Of a stretch of DNA of 23,598 nt, positions 1 through 7,448 are shown in pieces. The position numbers and the translations under genes were made by a program. Below the pieces are notes generated by a model that had not been told where the DNA came from, made no database searches, and saw nothing but the letters and a program-made list of their open reading frames with translations. Within the stretch, counting starts at the first letter, position 1, and every line of letters begins with the position of its first letter. Source of the DNA: CAZEIW01 sp964512305 (GTDB lineage: Bacteria; Pseudomonadota; Gammaproteobacteria; Burkholderiales; Burkholderiaceae_F); the NCBI GenBank assembly GCA_964512305.1, contig CAZEIW010000060.1:1-23598 (forward strand). Direction: 5' to 3'.

Positions 1-156
1 AGCAAGAATGACGCCCGTGAATGCCGCGGGGGGTGCTCGAGGGGGGGCGCAGCCACCCCTCGAAGCCGATCCTCCCGCTTTTCGGTTCCGACGGGCACAT
101 CGCCAAACGGCGGCGTTGTCGCCCGTCGAAGCCGTGGTTCATGGAGAGGGAACGCC
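1..156. other. Non-coding flank downstream of the HD-GYP gene
   Basis: No convincing gene is seen here. The frames that are open on the plus strand continue as shadows opposite the HD-GYP gene. The one structure seen is an inverted repeat with arms TCGAGGGG (37-44) and CCCCTCGA (56-63) around an 11-nt loop. It lies about 95 nt past the minus-strand stop and has no T-tract on either side, so it does not look like a classical intrinsic terminator. Confidence 0.4.
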
Positions 157-1350
157 CTACGCCGGCGCCGCCGGCACGTCGTCCGTCGCGCTCGGCGGCC
201 ACAGGGCTTCGGGATCGATCCGCGCCCGCACCGACCCGGGTTCGACGTCCTCGACGATCTCGAAGTCGCGGTGGCTCGCGGTCATGCGTTTTCTTGGGGT
301 TTCGTACGGGGCCGTCGTGTCCTGGTGCAGCGCATAGACGACCGGATGCTTCGGATCGATCAGCCGGTGCACGACGATCCCGGTCTCGCCGTTGGCCAGG
401 CGCACATATGCCCCCGGAGGGAACAGACCCACGGCCGCGATCAAGGCCCCGATCAGCGCCGGCTCGATCGCCGCCGCCGTGCGGACGTGCAATTCCTTGA
501 TGGCTTTGCGCGGAGCGAGGCCGGGCCGATAGGCGCGCCGGCTGACCAGCCCGCAATAACGATCCGCGAGCGACACGACCTGGGCCTCTCTGCAGATCGC
601 GGGTTCCTTCAAGCCCGCCGGGTAGCCTGATCCGTCGCGCCCCTCGTGGTGCTGCTCCACCGTCTGCAGCCAGGTCGGGTCGTCGATGCCGAGGCCGCGC
701 AACTGGTTCGCGCTCTCGACCGGGTGACGCTTCAGCGAGAGCCGCTGCTCGTCGGTCAGCGGCTCCTGCTGCGCGAACAGCACGTCCTGGAGACCGGAGA
801 TGCTGACGTTCATCGTCAGCGCGGCACAGACCGCGGATTCGGTGCGAGCATGATCGTGGTGCAGGCGGCTGAGCAGGATCGCGGTCAGGATCGCAATATT
901 GACGGGATGCCGGACCGAGTACGCGAGCGTGTCGGACAGGAGGATCTGCGCGAGCGCGGCATCGCTGTCGAGTGCGCAGCAGTCGCGGATCGCGGAGGCC
1001 GTCTTGCGGATCGAGTCCTGGAACCCGGCCGCGTGGGCTTTCGGCCCGAGGGGCTCGACCATCGTGCCGGCGGCCTCTCCCAGGAGCTTGAAGACCGATA
1101 CCCGGTTGCGCGCGAGCTGGGACGGCAGTCGGGAGTCGTGGACCACGCGATTCGCCGCGGCCGTTCGCTGCCGGTAAGCCTCGAGGCTGGCTGGATCGCA
1201 GAGCCCCGACTGGACCAGCCGCTCGAGCTGCTGCTCGTTCTCGACCAGATGGCCGTGGCGCAGCAGCAAGCGGCCCGCCGAGTTGAACACGTCGAACGGC
1301 ACCGGCGCGCCGACCTGCAGCAGGTCCGCTCTGACTCTGACCCTGTCCAT
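157..1350 (-). CDS. HD-GYP-family protein with degenerate HD dyad
   Basis: The protein is 397 aa. Residues 1-55 resemble the short N-terminal domain often found ahead of HD-GYP domains. Residues about 140-285 carry the HD-GYP core: H148, H209-P210, H234-H235-E236 followed by D239-G-S-G-Y-P244, and A262-D263. Where active members have LLHDIGK this protein reads LTMNVS, so the name-giving His-Asp is Met180-Asn181. Active HD-GYP proteins are metal-dependent c-di-GMP phosphodiesterases; the loss suggests a binding or signalling role, which is inference. Residues 305-370 form a small C-terminal domain common in this kind of HD-GYP protein. The frame stays open to 1767 upstream, but that part is composition-biased and overlaps the next gene, so the Met at 1350 is chosen. 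It lies 62 nt downstream of the candidate anti-sigma gene, on the same strand. Confidence 0.85.
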   Translation of the reverse strand: MDRVRVRADLLQVGAPVPFDVFNSAGRLLLRHGHLVENEQQLERLVQSGLCDPASLEAYRQRTAAANRVVHDSRLPSQLARNRVSVFKLLGEAAGTMVEPLGPKAHAAGFQDSIRKTASAIRDCCALDSDAALAQILLSDTLAYSVRHPVNIAILTAILLSRLHHDHARTESAVCAALTMNVSISGLQDVLFAQQEPLTDEQRLSLKRHPVESANQLRGLGIDDPTWLQTVEQHHEGRDGSGYPAGLKEPAICREAQVVSLADRYCGLVSRRAYRPGLAPRKAIKELHVRTAAAIEPALIGALIAAVGLFPPGAYVRLANGETGIVVHRLIDPKHPVVYALHQDTTAPYETPRKRMTASHRDFEIVEDVEPGSVRARIDPEALWPPSATDDVPAAPA

Positions 1351-1412
1351 TTGAGATGGCCCGGAGTCTCCCGCCCGGAGACCCGCGCCAGTATAGGGCG
1401 GCGGCCCCCCGT

Positions 1413-1826
1413 TTAGAGCAACCGGCTCGTGTTTCCGACCCGCGCGAGCCACACGGTCATGGCGATGCCGATGCCGATCGCAACGCTCACGGCCTGGCCC
1501 GCCGGCGTGACCGCAACGGTCGACAGCTGGTGCAGGTGCGGCAGGAGCATATCCAGCGCCGCGCCGACGCTGACCGCGGCCAGCAGGAAAAATCCGATCG
1601 CGGCACGGCGCCGGCGGACGAACCCGGATTGCAGACGGGCAAAGTTGTGCTGGAACTCCAGCTCCAGCGTCGCGCGGCGCCGCTCCAGATCGCCGGCATC
1701 GCGCCGATCGACGGCCTGCCGCAGGCGGGTCGGAAAGTCCTGCGTCAGCGCTGGCGGGCGCAGGCAATCCGCAAGGGCGCGGTCGAGCGCGGCTTCAAGC
1801 GCGGGCAGCTCTTTGCGTTCCATCAT
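1413..1826 (-). CDS. Small membrane protein, candidate anti-sigma factor
   Basis: The protein is 137 aa. Residues 1-70 are polar and helical, with the segment PPALTQDFPTRLRQAV (24-39) resembling the stretch that precedes the membrane helix in many anti-sigma factors. Two hydrophobic segments follow, at about 75-95 and 106-127, separated by a short loop. There is no zinc-binding HxxxCxxC motif, so this is not a classical ZAS-type anti-sigma factor. The gene begins 4 nt after the stop of the ECF sigma gene on the same strand, which is typical of a sigma/anti-sigma pair and suggests translational coupling. There are two consecutive ATG codons (1826 and 1823) and either could be the start. Function is inferred from context; the family is not recognised with certainty. 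Confidence 0.7.
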   Translation of the reverse strand: MMERKELPALEAALDRALADCLRPPALTQDFPTRLRQAVDRRDAGDLERRRATLELEFQHNFARLQSGFVRRRRAAIGFFLLAAVSVGAALDMLLPHLHQLSTVAVTPAGQAVSVAIGIGIAMTVWLARVGNTSRLL

Positions 1827-1830
1827 CGTG

Positions 1831-2430
1831 TCAAAGCCACAGTTTCGAATCGTACAGATCGAGCCGTTGCAGCCGCTCGCGCATGAGGGCGCGCGCCCGG
1901 TGCAGATGGGTCTTCACGGTCGCGGCGGGCAGCGCAAGCATCGCCGCGACCTCGGGGATCGAGCGTTCCTCGTAGTAATACAGCGTGAGCGCCCGCCGGT
2001 ATGCCTCCGGCAGAGTCTCGATCATGCCGTGCAGCACCGCATGCCGTGCGGGGGCGTGCTGCGGTTCGGGCGCGGCCAGCGCTTCGGCCTGCGCCTCGAT
2101 CTGCGGATCTGCGAGGGACTCGTGGCGGCCAGGGCGACCGAGCTCGGTCAGGCAGCGATTGCGGGTGATCGCGTAGATCCAGGTCGAGAGCGCGGCCCGC
2201 CCGTCGTAGCGTGGCAGGGCGCGCCAGACGCGCAGCAGGCTCTCCTGTGCCGCGTCCTCGGCGCGCGCGGGTTCGCGCAGCAGCGCGCAACAGAGGCGGA
2301 AGACCCGGTCCTGATAACGCGCCGCCAGGCGGTCGAAAGCCGGCCGCAGCGCGCCGGCGCGCAGCAACCCGACGATATCGAGGTCGCGCTGGAAAGCATC
2401 GGACGCGGGCGGCGGCGTCGTGGAATCCAT
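1831..2430 (-). CDS. ECF-type RNA polymerase sigma factor
   Basis: The protein is 199 aa, a normal length for an ECF sigma factor. Region 2 spans about residues 29-97, with DRVFRLCCALL, the acidic AEDAAQESLLRVWRAL stretch (57-72) and STWIYAITRNRCL (82-94). Region 4 spans about 131-186, with LPEAYRRALTLYYYEERSIPEVAAML and the helix-turn-helix end TVKTHLHRARALM (171-183). Such factors direct RNA polymerase to a small regulon, normally including their own promoter. The ATG at 2430 is preferred because AAGG lies 5 nt upstream; a GTG at 2484 in the same frame would add 18 residues of non-family sequence. The gene leads a minus-strand run with the candidate anti-sigma factor and the HD-GYP-like protein. 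It is divergent from the DUF6249-like gene, with a 155-nt shared upstream region. Confidence 0.93.
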   Translation of the reverse strand: MDSTTPPPASDAFQRDLDIVGLLRAGALRPAFDRLAARYQDRVFRLCCALLREPARAEDAAQESLLRVWRALPRYDGRAALSTWIYAITRNRCLTELGRPGRHESLADPQIEAQAEALAAPEPQHAPARHAVLHGMIETLPEAYRRALTLYYYEERSIPEVAAMLALPAATVKTHLHRARALMRERLQRLDLYDSKLWL

Positions 2431-2536
2431 CGGTGCCTTATACCCGGCTCGCGGCTGGCCGGTTTCGGCACCGTCGGAAAACACCGGCCATGAAACCGCC
2501 CGCCGCGAAGCCGGGTATCAACGCGGCTCGCAGGCA

Positions 2537-2547
2537 AACCTCAGGTT
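2537..2547. promoter_or_regulatory. Short palindrome between sigma factor and DUF6249-like gene
   Basis: The 11-nt sequence AACCTCAGGTT is a perfect palindrome around a single central base. It lies 38 nt upstream of the DUF6249-like ATG and about 107 nt upstream of the sigma-factor ATG. Its position between divergent genes would suit an operator, but a palindrome of this length can arise by chance and no ECF-type -35/-10 pair was identified with confidence. Confidence 0.2.
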
Positions 2548-2585
2548 GACGCGGTCATTCAAACCACATCAGAAAGGTCATTTCG

Positions 2586-3035
2586 ATGGAAAACGGCGCG
2601 CTGCTGATTCCGATCGTTGGCATGGCGATCCCGATCCTGGCGATCGTGCTGACGCTCGGCGGTTGGATTGTTTCGCTCTGGCTCGACTTCCAGCGCCGGC
2701 GCACGATGTTCGAGTTGCACCACAAGGAGCGGATGCTGGCGATCGAACGCGGGCTGGAAGTCCCGCCGCTGCCGCCGGAGTTCTTCGAGGAGCGCAAGCG
2801 CCCCTCGAGGTCCCGCGGCGGCCCGCTGCGCAGCGGTCTGATCTTCTTGCTGGTCGGGGTCGCAGTGACGATCGCGCTATGGACGAATCCCGACGTCAGG
2901 GAACACGCGTGGTGGGGTTTGGTCCCGATCGCGGTCGGCCTGGCCAACCTGATCTTCTACGTGATCGAGCGGCGCCAGGTGCCGGGCGCCGGCGGTGAGG
3001 CGAACGAGCCTGGGCCGCCGGGCGTCTCTCGCTGA
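2586..3035 (+). CDS. DUF6249-like integral membrane protein
   Basis: The protein is 149 aa with three hydrophobic segments at about residues 7-33, 83-99 and 108-127. Between the first and second lies a charged segment with HHKERMLAIERGLEVPPLP (45-63), the hallmark of DUF6249-type small membrane proteins often found beside ECF sigma/anti-sigma genes. Function is unknown. AGAAAGG about 9 nt before the ATG is a good ribosome binding site. The gene is divergent from the ECF sigma factor, so it may be one of its targets; that is inference from position only. The C-terminal 20 residues are Gly/Pro/Glu-rich and probably disordered. Confidence 0.82.
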   Translation: MENGALLIPIVGMAIPILAIVLTLGGWIVSLWLDFQRRRTMFELHHKERMLAIERGLEVPPLPPEFFEERKRPSRSRGGPLRSGLIFLLVGVAVTIALWTNPDVREHAWWGLVPIAVGLANLIFYVIERRQVPGAGGEANEPGPPGVSR

Positions 3036-3055
3036 CAAGACGAAGGGTGCCTCTG

Positions 3056-3550
3056 TCAGCCGTTGCCGCGCGCGAGCTCGACCTCGCCTTCGATCTCGAC
3101 CGGAATTCCGAACGGCAGCTCCGCGAGCCCGACGGCGCTGCGGGAATGAGCGCCGACCTCGGGGCCGAAGACTTCGAGGATGAGATCGGAGAAACCGTTG
3201 ATCACGCTCGGCTGCTGGTCGAAGCCGGGCGCCGAATTCACCATGCCGAGCACGCGCGACCACGCGGTGATCCGGTCGAGATCGCCGAGCGCTCGCTGCA
3301 GGCTGCCGAGGATCGACAGCGCGGTCAGGCGGGCCGCGGCATAGCCCTGCTCGAGGGAAACCTCGCGGCCGACCTTGCCGAGCGGCTTCGCGAACGACCC
3401 GTCGAGATTCTGCGGCCCGTGGCCGGAGATCAGCGCCCGGTTGCCGACGATCCGCACGAACTGGAAAGGCAGCACGACGCCGGCCGGCGGGCGCACCGGC
3501 GGTGGAAGCGTGAGTCCCAGTTTGCGCAACCTTTCTTCGATCATCGACAT
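3056..3550 (-). CDS. RidA/YjgF family protein
   Basis: The protein is 164 aa, longer than the roughly 130-aa classical RidA by an N-terminal extension (MSMIEERLRKLGL...). The fold runs from about residue 25 to the end, with ISGHGP (41-46), SLEQGYAAARLTALSILGSL (65-84) and the C-terminal SRSAVGLAELPFGIPVEIE. Counting from the family C-terminal motif, Arg137 and Glu152 are 15 residues apart, like Arg105 and Glu120 of E. coli RidA, the imine/enamine-hydrolysis residues. A deaminase-like activity on reactive enamines is therefore possible, although many longer homologues have unknown substrates. The start is firm: GGAGGTGAT sits just upstream of the ATG. It stands alone on the minus strand and ends 20 nt past the stop of the convergent DUF6249-like gene. 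Confidence 0.9.
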   Translation of the reverse strand: MSMIEERLRKLGLTLPPPVRPPAGVVLPFQFVRIVGNRALISGHGPQNLDGSFAKPLGKVGREVSLEQGYAAARLTALSILGSLQRALGDLDRITAWSRVLGMVNSAPGFDQQPSVINGFSDLILEVFGPEVGAHSRSAVGLAELPFGIPVEIEGEVELARGNG

Positions 3551-3901
3551 CGATCACCTCCATCGCTGTGCCGGCGGCACCGGTCGGTCGCCCGGCGACG
3601 ATACCTTACTGACGGCGAAATGGCGGTCGTCCGGAGTCAGACGCGCGCGAGCCTGCGCTCGACGACAGCCGCGTCGGGCGGTTCGCCGCTGCAACGGGCA
3701 GCTGTTGCGTCGCACCACCGGCCGCGCTCCGGGTTCGCTCGGCCGGCCGCACGAGGCAGATCCGAACGCGCGCGCCGGCACGGGTCGCGAGACGCTGCCT
3801 GGCGTATGCTGGCCGCACGACCGGCGCACCACGCGAGGCCGCGCGGCTGCGGCCGGCGCACAGCTGTCCTGTCGGTGAGGTTCGCAAATCGGGAGAAGAC
3901 G
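3551..3901. other. Divergent intergenic region between ridA-like and hydrolase genes
   Basis: This 351-nt stretch separates two divergent genes and should hold both promoters, but no convincing -35/-10 pair was found. Its reading frames are low-complexity and Arg-rich and resemble no family. The only repeat seen is a direct 10-mer, GGCCGCACGA, at 3745-3754 and 3811-3820. Confidence 0.5.
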
Positions 3902-4708
3902 ATGCCGAAGATTCGCGCCGGTAGCATCACCATGAACTACGACCAGCAGGGCAGCGGCGAGCCCCTGGTTCTCATTCCCTACCTAGCAGCGGACTATGCC
4001 TGCTATGCGTTCCAGGTCGCCGATTTCGCCAAGCGCTTCACGTGCATTTCGGTCGATCTTCGGGGCACCGGTGAATCGGACAAGCCGGGCGGCGTGCAGT
4101 CGACCGAGATGTTCGCCGACGACGTCGCGGCGTTGATGCAGGCGATCGGGGTTCCGCGCGCGCACGTCTTCGGGCTGTCTCTGGGTGCCGCGACCGGCAT
4201 CTGGCTGGCGGCGAAGTACCCCGACCGCGTGAAGTCGCTTTCGCTGCACAGCGGCTGGCACAAGACCGATCCTTATCTCAAGACGGTCGTCCAGGGATGG
4301 CAGCTGATGGCCAAGGCCCTCAATAACGTGCCGGAGATGGTGATACAGGGCATCTTTCCCTGGTGCTTCACCCCCGGTCTCTATGCGAGCAAGCCCGACT
4401 ACATCCAGGGCCTGGCCGATTTCGTCCGCGGCCGCCCGAAGCAGCTGGTCGAGGCCTTCCTTTGCGAGTCCGACGCGGTGATCGCCCACGATGCCGAGGC
4501 ACAGCTTGCGAAGGTTCGCGCGCCGACGCAGATCACGTTCGGCCGCTACGACGCCGTGACCTCCACGCGCTTTGCCGATCCTCTGAAGAACGGCATCAAG
4601 AACTCCGAACTGCACATCTTCGAGGACTGCGCTCACGCGCCGATCTACGAGAACGTCGCGGCATTCAACGCCAAGAGCCTCGACTTTCTCGGGCGGCATT
4701 CGGGCTGA
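3902..4708 (+). CDS. Alpha/beta hydrolase, enol-lactonase-like
   Basis: The protein is 268 aa, the size of PcaD-type alpha/beta hydrolases. The catalytic triad is visible: nucleophile Ser93 in GLSLG (91-95), acid Asp217 in FGRYDAVTS, and His245 in EDCAHAP. The oxyanion region is PLVLIPYLAAD (21-31), and VDLRGTGESD (51-60) is the usual strand-turn after beta-4. The cap segment (about 120-190) is family-specific and does not reveal the substrate. The Met at 3902 is chosen because GGGAGAAG lies just upstream; the frame is open further upstream but there it is only intergenic composition. It is the first gene of a plus-strand group with two acyl-CoA dehydrogenases (113-nt gap), so a carboxylic or thioester intermediate of the same pathway is the likely substrate. 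A true 3-oxoadipate enol-lactone role is less likely because pcaL is present elsewhere. Confidence 0.88.
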   Translation: MPKIRAGSITMNYDQQGSGEPLVLIPYLAADYACYAFQVADFAKRFTCISVDLRGTGESDKPGGVQSTEMFADDVAALMQAIGVPRAHVFGLSLGAATGIWLAAKYPDRVKSLSLHSGWHKTDPYLKTVVQGWQLMAKALNNVPEMVIQGIFPWCFTPGLYASKPDYIQGLADFVRGRPKQLVEAFLCESDAVIAHDAEAQLAKVRAPTQITFGRYDAVTSTRFADPLKNGIKNSELHIFEDCAHAPIYENVAAFNAKSLDFLGRHSG

Positions 4709-4821
4709 GCCGGCCTCGAGTCTCGTGCCTCCCGGCATCGGCGGCATTGCCGCGGTTGCCGGCGAGGCCTGCAACGGAGCGTTCGGCGGCGCGATCGGCC
4801 GCCGATGTCCGGGGAGCGATC

Positions 4822-6003
4822 ATGGGCGCCATCGACACCTTCCGCGCTGAAGTGCGCGACTGGCTGCGGGCCAACTGCCCGGCCGAGATGCGCCAGCCCG
4901 TCACGCGCGACGACGAGATCTGCTGGGGCGGCCGCAAGTTCAAGTTCGCCAGCGAGGCCCAGCGCACCTGGATGCAACGGATGGCTGGGCGCGGCTGGAC
5001 CGTGCCGACCTGGCCCAAGGCCTACGGCGGAGGCGGGCTCGACCTCGAGCAGGCCGCGGTGCTGCGCGAAGAGGTGCGGCGGCTCGGCTGCCGCTCGCCG
5101 CTCGAGAGTTTCGGCATCTGGATGCTCGGGCCGGCGCTGCTGAAGTTCGGTTCCGAGGAGCAGAAGCTCGAACATCTGCCCAGGATCGCGCGCGGCGAGA
5201 TCCGCTGGTGCCAGGGCTACTCCGAACCGGTGGCGGGCTCCGACCTGGCATCGCTCGCGACGCGAGCCGAGCTGCGCGGCGACCGCTTCGCGGTCAACGG
5301 GCAGAAGATCTGGACCTCGTACGCCGATCAGGCGGACTGGATCTTCTGCCTGGTCCGCACGGACACCGCGCGCAAGCACACAGGCATCAGCTTCCTGCTG
5401 TTCGACATGGAGACGCCCGGCGTCTCGACCCGGCCGATCAGGCTGATCTCCGGCAAGTCGCCGTTCTGCGAGACGTTCTTCGACAACGTCGAAGTTCCGG
5501 CGCGCAACCTGGTGGGTGAGCTCAATGGCGGCTGGACGATCGCGAAGTACCTGCTGACGCACGAGCGCGAGAAGATCGGCGACCTCGTCAATCCCGTCCA
5601 GGAAAAGCCGCTCGGGCGCCTCGCCGCCGAGCGCGCGGGCCTCGATGCGCAGGGCCGCCTGGCCGAGCCTCTCTTGCGCGGCCAGGTCGCGGCCTTCGAG
5701 ATCGACGAAGCCGCCTTCGGGGCCTGGATGCAGATGACCGCGGACCGTGCGCGCGCCGGCGAGGGCGATCCCGCGCTGTCGTCGGCGCTGAAGTACTACG
5801 GCGCCGAGCTGAACAAGCGGCGCCTCGAATTGTTGATCGCCAGTGGCGGCGCCGACTCGCTGGAGTGGGAAGGGTCGCGCTCCGGCGAAGGCGCGGTCGC
5901 CCGCAACTGGCTGCGCAGCAAGGGCAATTCGATCGAAGGCGGCACCAGCGAGATCCAGCTCAACGTGGTCGCGAAGCGGATTCTCGGCCTGCCCGGCGCC
6001 TGA
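4822..6003 (+). CDS. Acyl-CoA dehydrogenase, subunit 1 of a pair
   Basis: The protein is 393 aa, typical for the family. It has an N-terminal helical domain (1-125), a middle beta domain with the flavin signature QGYSEPVAGSDLASLATRA (131-149) and the NGQKIWTSYADQADW segment (159-173), and a C-terminal helical domain ending with the FAD-contacting EGGTSEIQLNVVAKRILGLP (372-391). It should oxidise an acyl-CoA to the 2,3-enoyl-CoA and pass electrons to ETF. An insertion-like stretch GGRKFKFASEAQ (37-48) near the N-terminus resembles FadE subfamilies acting on ring or branched substrates. GGGGAG 8 nt upstream supports the ATG at 4822. The second dehydrogenase starts 13 nt after its stop; tandem unlike pairs of this kind commonly form alpha2beta2 heterotetramers. 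The substrate cannot be told from sequence. Confidence 0.93.
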   Translation: MGAIDTFRAEVRDWLRANCPAEMRQPVTRDDEICWGGRKFKFASEAQRTWMQRMAGRGWTVPTWPKAYGGGGLDLEQAAVLREEVRRLGCRSPLESFGIWMLGPALLKFGSEEQKLEHLPRIARGEIRWCQGYSEPVAGSDLASLATRAELRGDRFAVNGQKIWTSYADQADWIFCLVRTDTARKHTGISFLLFDMETPGVSTRPIRLISGKSPFCETFFDNVEVPARNLVGELNGGWTIAKYLLTHEREKIGDLVNPVQEKPLGRLAAERAGLDAQGRLAEPLLRGQVAAFEIDEAAFGAWMQMTADRARAGEGDPALSSALKYYGAELNKRRLELLIASGGADSLEWEGSRSGEGAVARNWLRSKGNSIEGGTSEIQLNVVAKRILGLPGA

Positions 6004-6016
6004 ACGGAGCACACCC

Positions 6017-7141
6017 ATGCCGCTGGTTCTCAACGAAGAACAACGAATGCTGCGCGACAGCGCGCGTGCCTTCCTCGCCGCGCGGGCGCCGGTCGCCCAC
6101 CTGCGCCGCCTGCGTGACGCCGGCGACGCCCGCGGCTTCAGCCCCGAGCTCTGGCAGGAATTCGCGCGCCAGGGTTACGCCGCCGTCCTGGTGCCCGAGG
6201 CGTACGGCGGGCTCGGACTCGGCGTCCTCGATGCCGGGCTGATCGCCGAAGAGCTCGGCCACACGCTGGCGCCTTCGCCGTTCCTGTCGACCGCGGTGCT
6301 GGGTGCGTGGGCCGTGTCGCACGCCGGATCGGAGGCGCAGAAGTCGCGCCTGCTGCCGGCGATCGCCGAGGCCGGGACGATCGTTGCGCTGGCGGTCGAC
6401 GAGCAGGCCAAACACCGCCCGGGCGCGATCGCCACGCGGGCCGAGCGCGATGGCGGCGGGTTTCGCCTCGACGGCAGCAAGCTGTTCGTGGTCGACGGCC
6501 ATGTGGCCGACACGCTGATCGTCGCCGCGCACACCGGCGGCGACGCGCTGACGCTTTTCCTGGCCGATGCCGGGGCCGAAGGCGTGCAGATCGAGCGAAC
6601 GTCGATGGTCGATGCGCACAACGCCGCGCGCGTGCGCTTTTCCGGCGTGCGGCTGGGCGCCGACTCGATCCTGGGCGGCGAGGGCAAGGGCGGCCCGCTG
6701 CTCGAGCAGCTGCTCGACGTCGGCCGCGCCGTCGTGGCCGCGCAGTTGCTCGGCGTGGCCGACGAAGTGTTCGCGCGCACGGTCGCCTACCTGAAGGAGC
6801 GCAGGCAGTTCGACCGCCTGATCGGCGAGTTCCAGGCTTTGCAGCACCGCGCCGCCGAGCTTTTCTGCGACCTCGAGCTGACGCGCGCGCTGGTGCTCAA
6901 GGCGCTGCAGGCGGTCCAGTCCGATCCGGCGCAGGCCCGGCTGATCGCTTCCCAAGCGAAGGCGCGCGCCTGCGCGACGGCGAACCGCGCGGTCCAGGAA
7001 GGCGTGCAGATGCACGGCGGCATGGGGATGACCGATGAGCTCGACATCGGGCTCTTCATGAAGCGCGCGCGCGTGCTGCAGGAGTTGTTCGGCGACTTCG
7101 GCTTCCACGCCGACCGGATCGCGACGCTCGGCGGGTATTGA
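6017..7141 (+). CDS. Acyl-CoA dehydrogenase, subunit 2 of a pair
   Basis: The protein is 374 aa. It is a divergent acyl-CoA dehydrogenase: the N-terminal domain is recognisable (LNEEQRMLRDSARAFLAARAP, VPEAYGGLGLG at about 59-69), and the C-terminal domain has RRQFDRLIGEFQALQH and EGVQMHGGMGMTDELDIG. The middle-domain flavin signature is weak (VDEQAKHRPGAIATRA), and the usual GGTxEI motif near the C-terminus is absent, replaced by FMKRARVLQELFG. Such degenerate partners typically pair with a complete subunit and share the FAD site across the interface. ACGGAG 7 nt before the ATG, and a 13-nt gap to the preceding dehydrogenase gene, indicate an operon. Which subunit supplies the catalytic Glu was not determined. 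Confidence 0.92.
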   Translation: MPLVLNEEQRMLRDSARAFLAARAPVAHLRRLRDAGDARGFSPELWQEFARQGYAAVLVPEAYGGLGLGVLDAGLIAEELGHTLAPSPFLSTAVLGAWAVSHAGSEAQKSRLLPAIAEAGTIVALAVDEQAKHRPGAIATRAERDGGGFRLDGSKLFVVDGHVADTLIVAAHTGGDALTLFLADAGAEGVQIERTSMVDAHNAARVRFSGVRLGADSILGGEGKGGPLLEQLLDVGRAVVAAQLLGVADEVFARTVAYLKERRQFDRLIGEFQALQHRAAELFCDLELTRALVLKALQAVQSDPAQARLIASQAKARACATANRAVQEGVQMHGGMGMTDELDIGLFMKRARVLQELFGDFGFHADRIATLGGY

Positions 7142-7448
7142 TCGGGGGACGTCGGCGCAGGACGAAGGGCTTGCACGACATACCAGAGCCGACCCCTGAA
7201 GAACGTTCAATAAGCGCCGGGTCCTGCCGATTCCGACGCCATCGCGGTCGGCAAGCGCTTTGCGCCTCCGGCTGCATGGTAGGTCGTCCGTTCGATGCGG
7301 CCGCCCGGCTCGAAACGTATGCTCCCTTACGCGAAGTCCGGTCTCGGGCGCCGATCGCCCGCGAGGCCGCTGCACCCCATCGCCACTGTGACGCATCGAG
7401 CGACGCCGTCCCTGGAACGGCCGCCTGGCGGACCTTTCGGATCACTGC
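7142..7448. other. Intergenic region, no gene seen
   Basis: These 307 nt follow the acyl-CoA dehydrogenase operon and precede an unknown membrane protein. Two frames are open but give Arg/Ala-rich, family-less translations. A TATGCT at 7318-7323 resembles a -10 box but has no good -35 partner at 16-18 nt. No terminator hairpin with a T-tract was found. Confidence 0.45.

Noticed and set aside
8..630. Plus-strand open frames over the start of the window
   Set aside because: They run antisense to the 3' half of the HD-GYP gene and have no recognisable family or ribosome binding site.
3902..4708. Calling the first hydrolase pcaD
   Set aside because: The lactonase step is already covered by the pcaL fusion, and this gene groups with acyl-CoA dehydrogenases instead; only the general fold and triad are supported.
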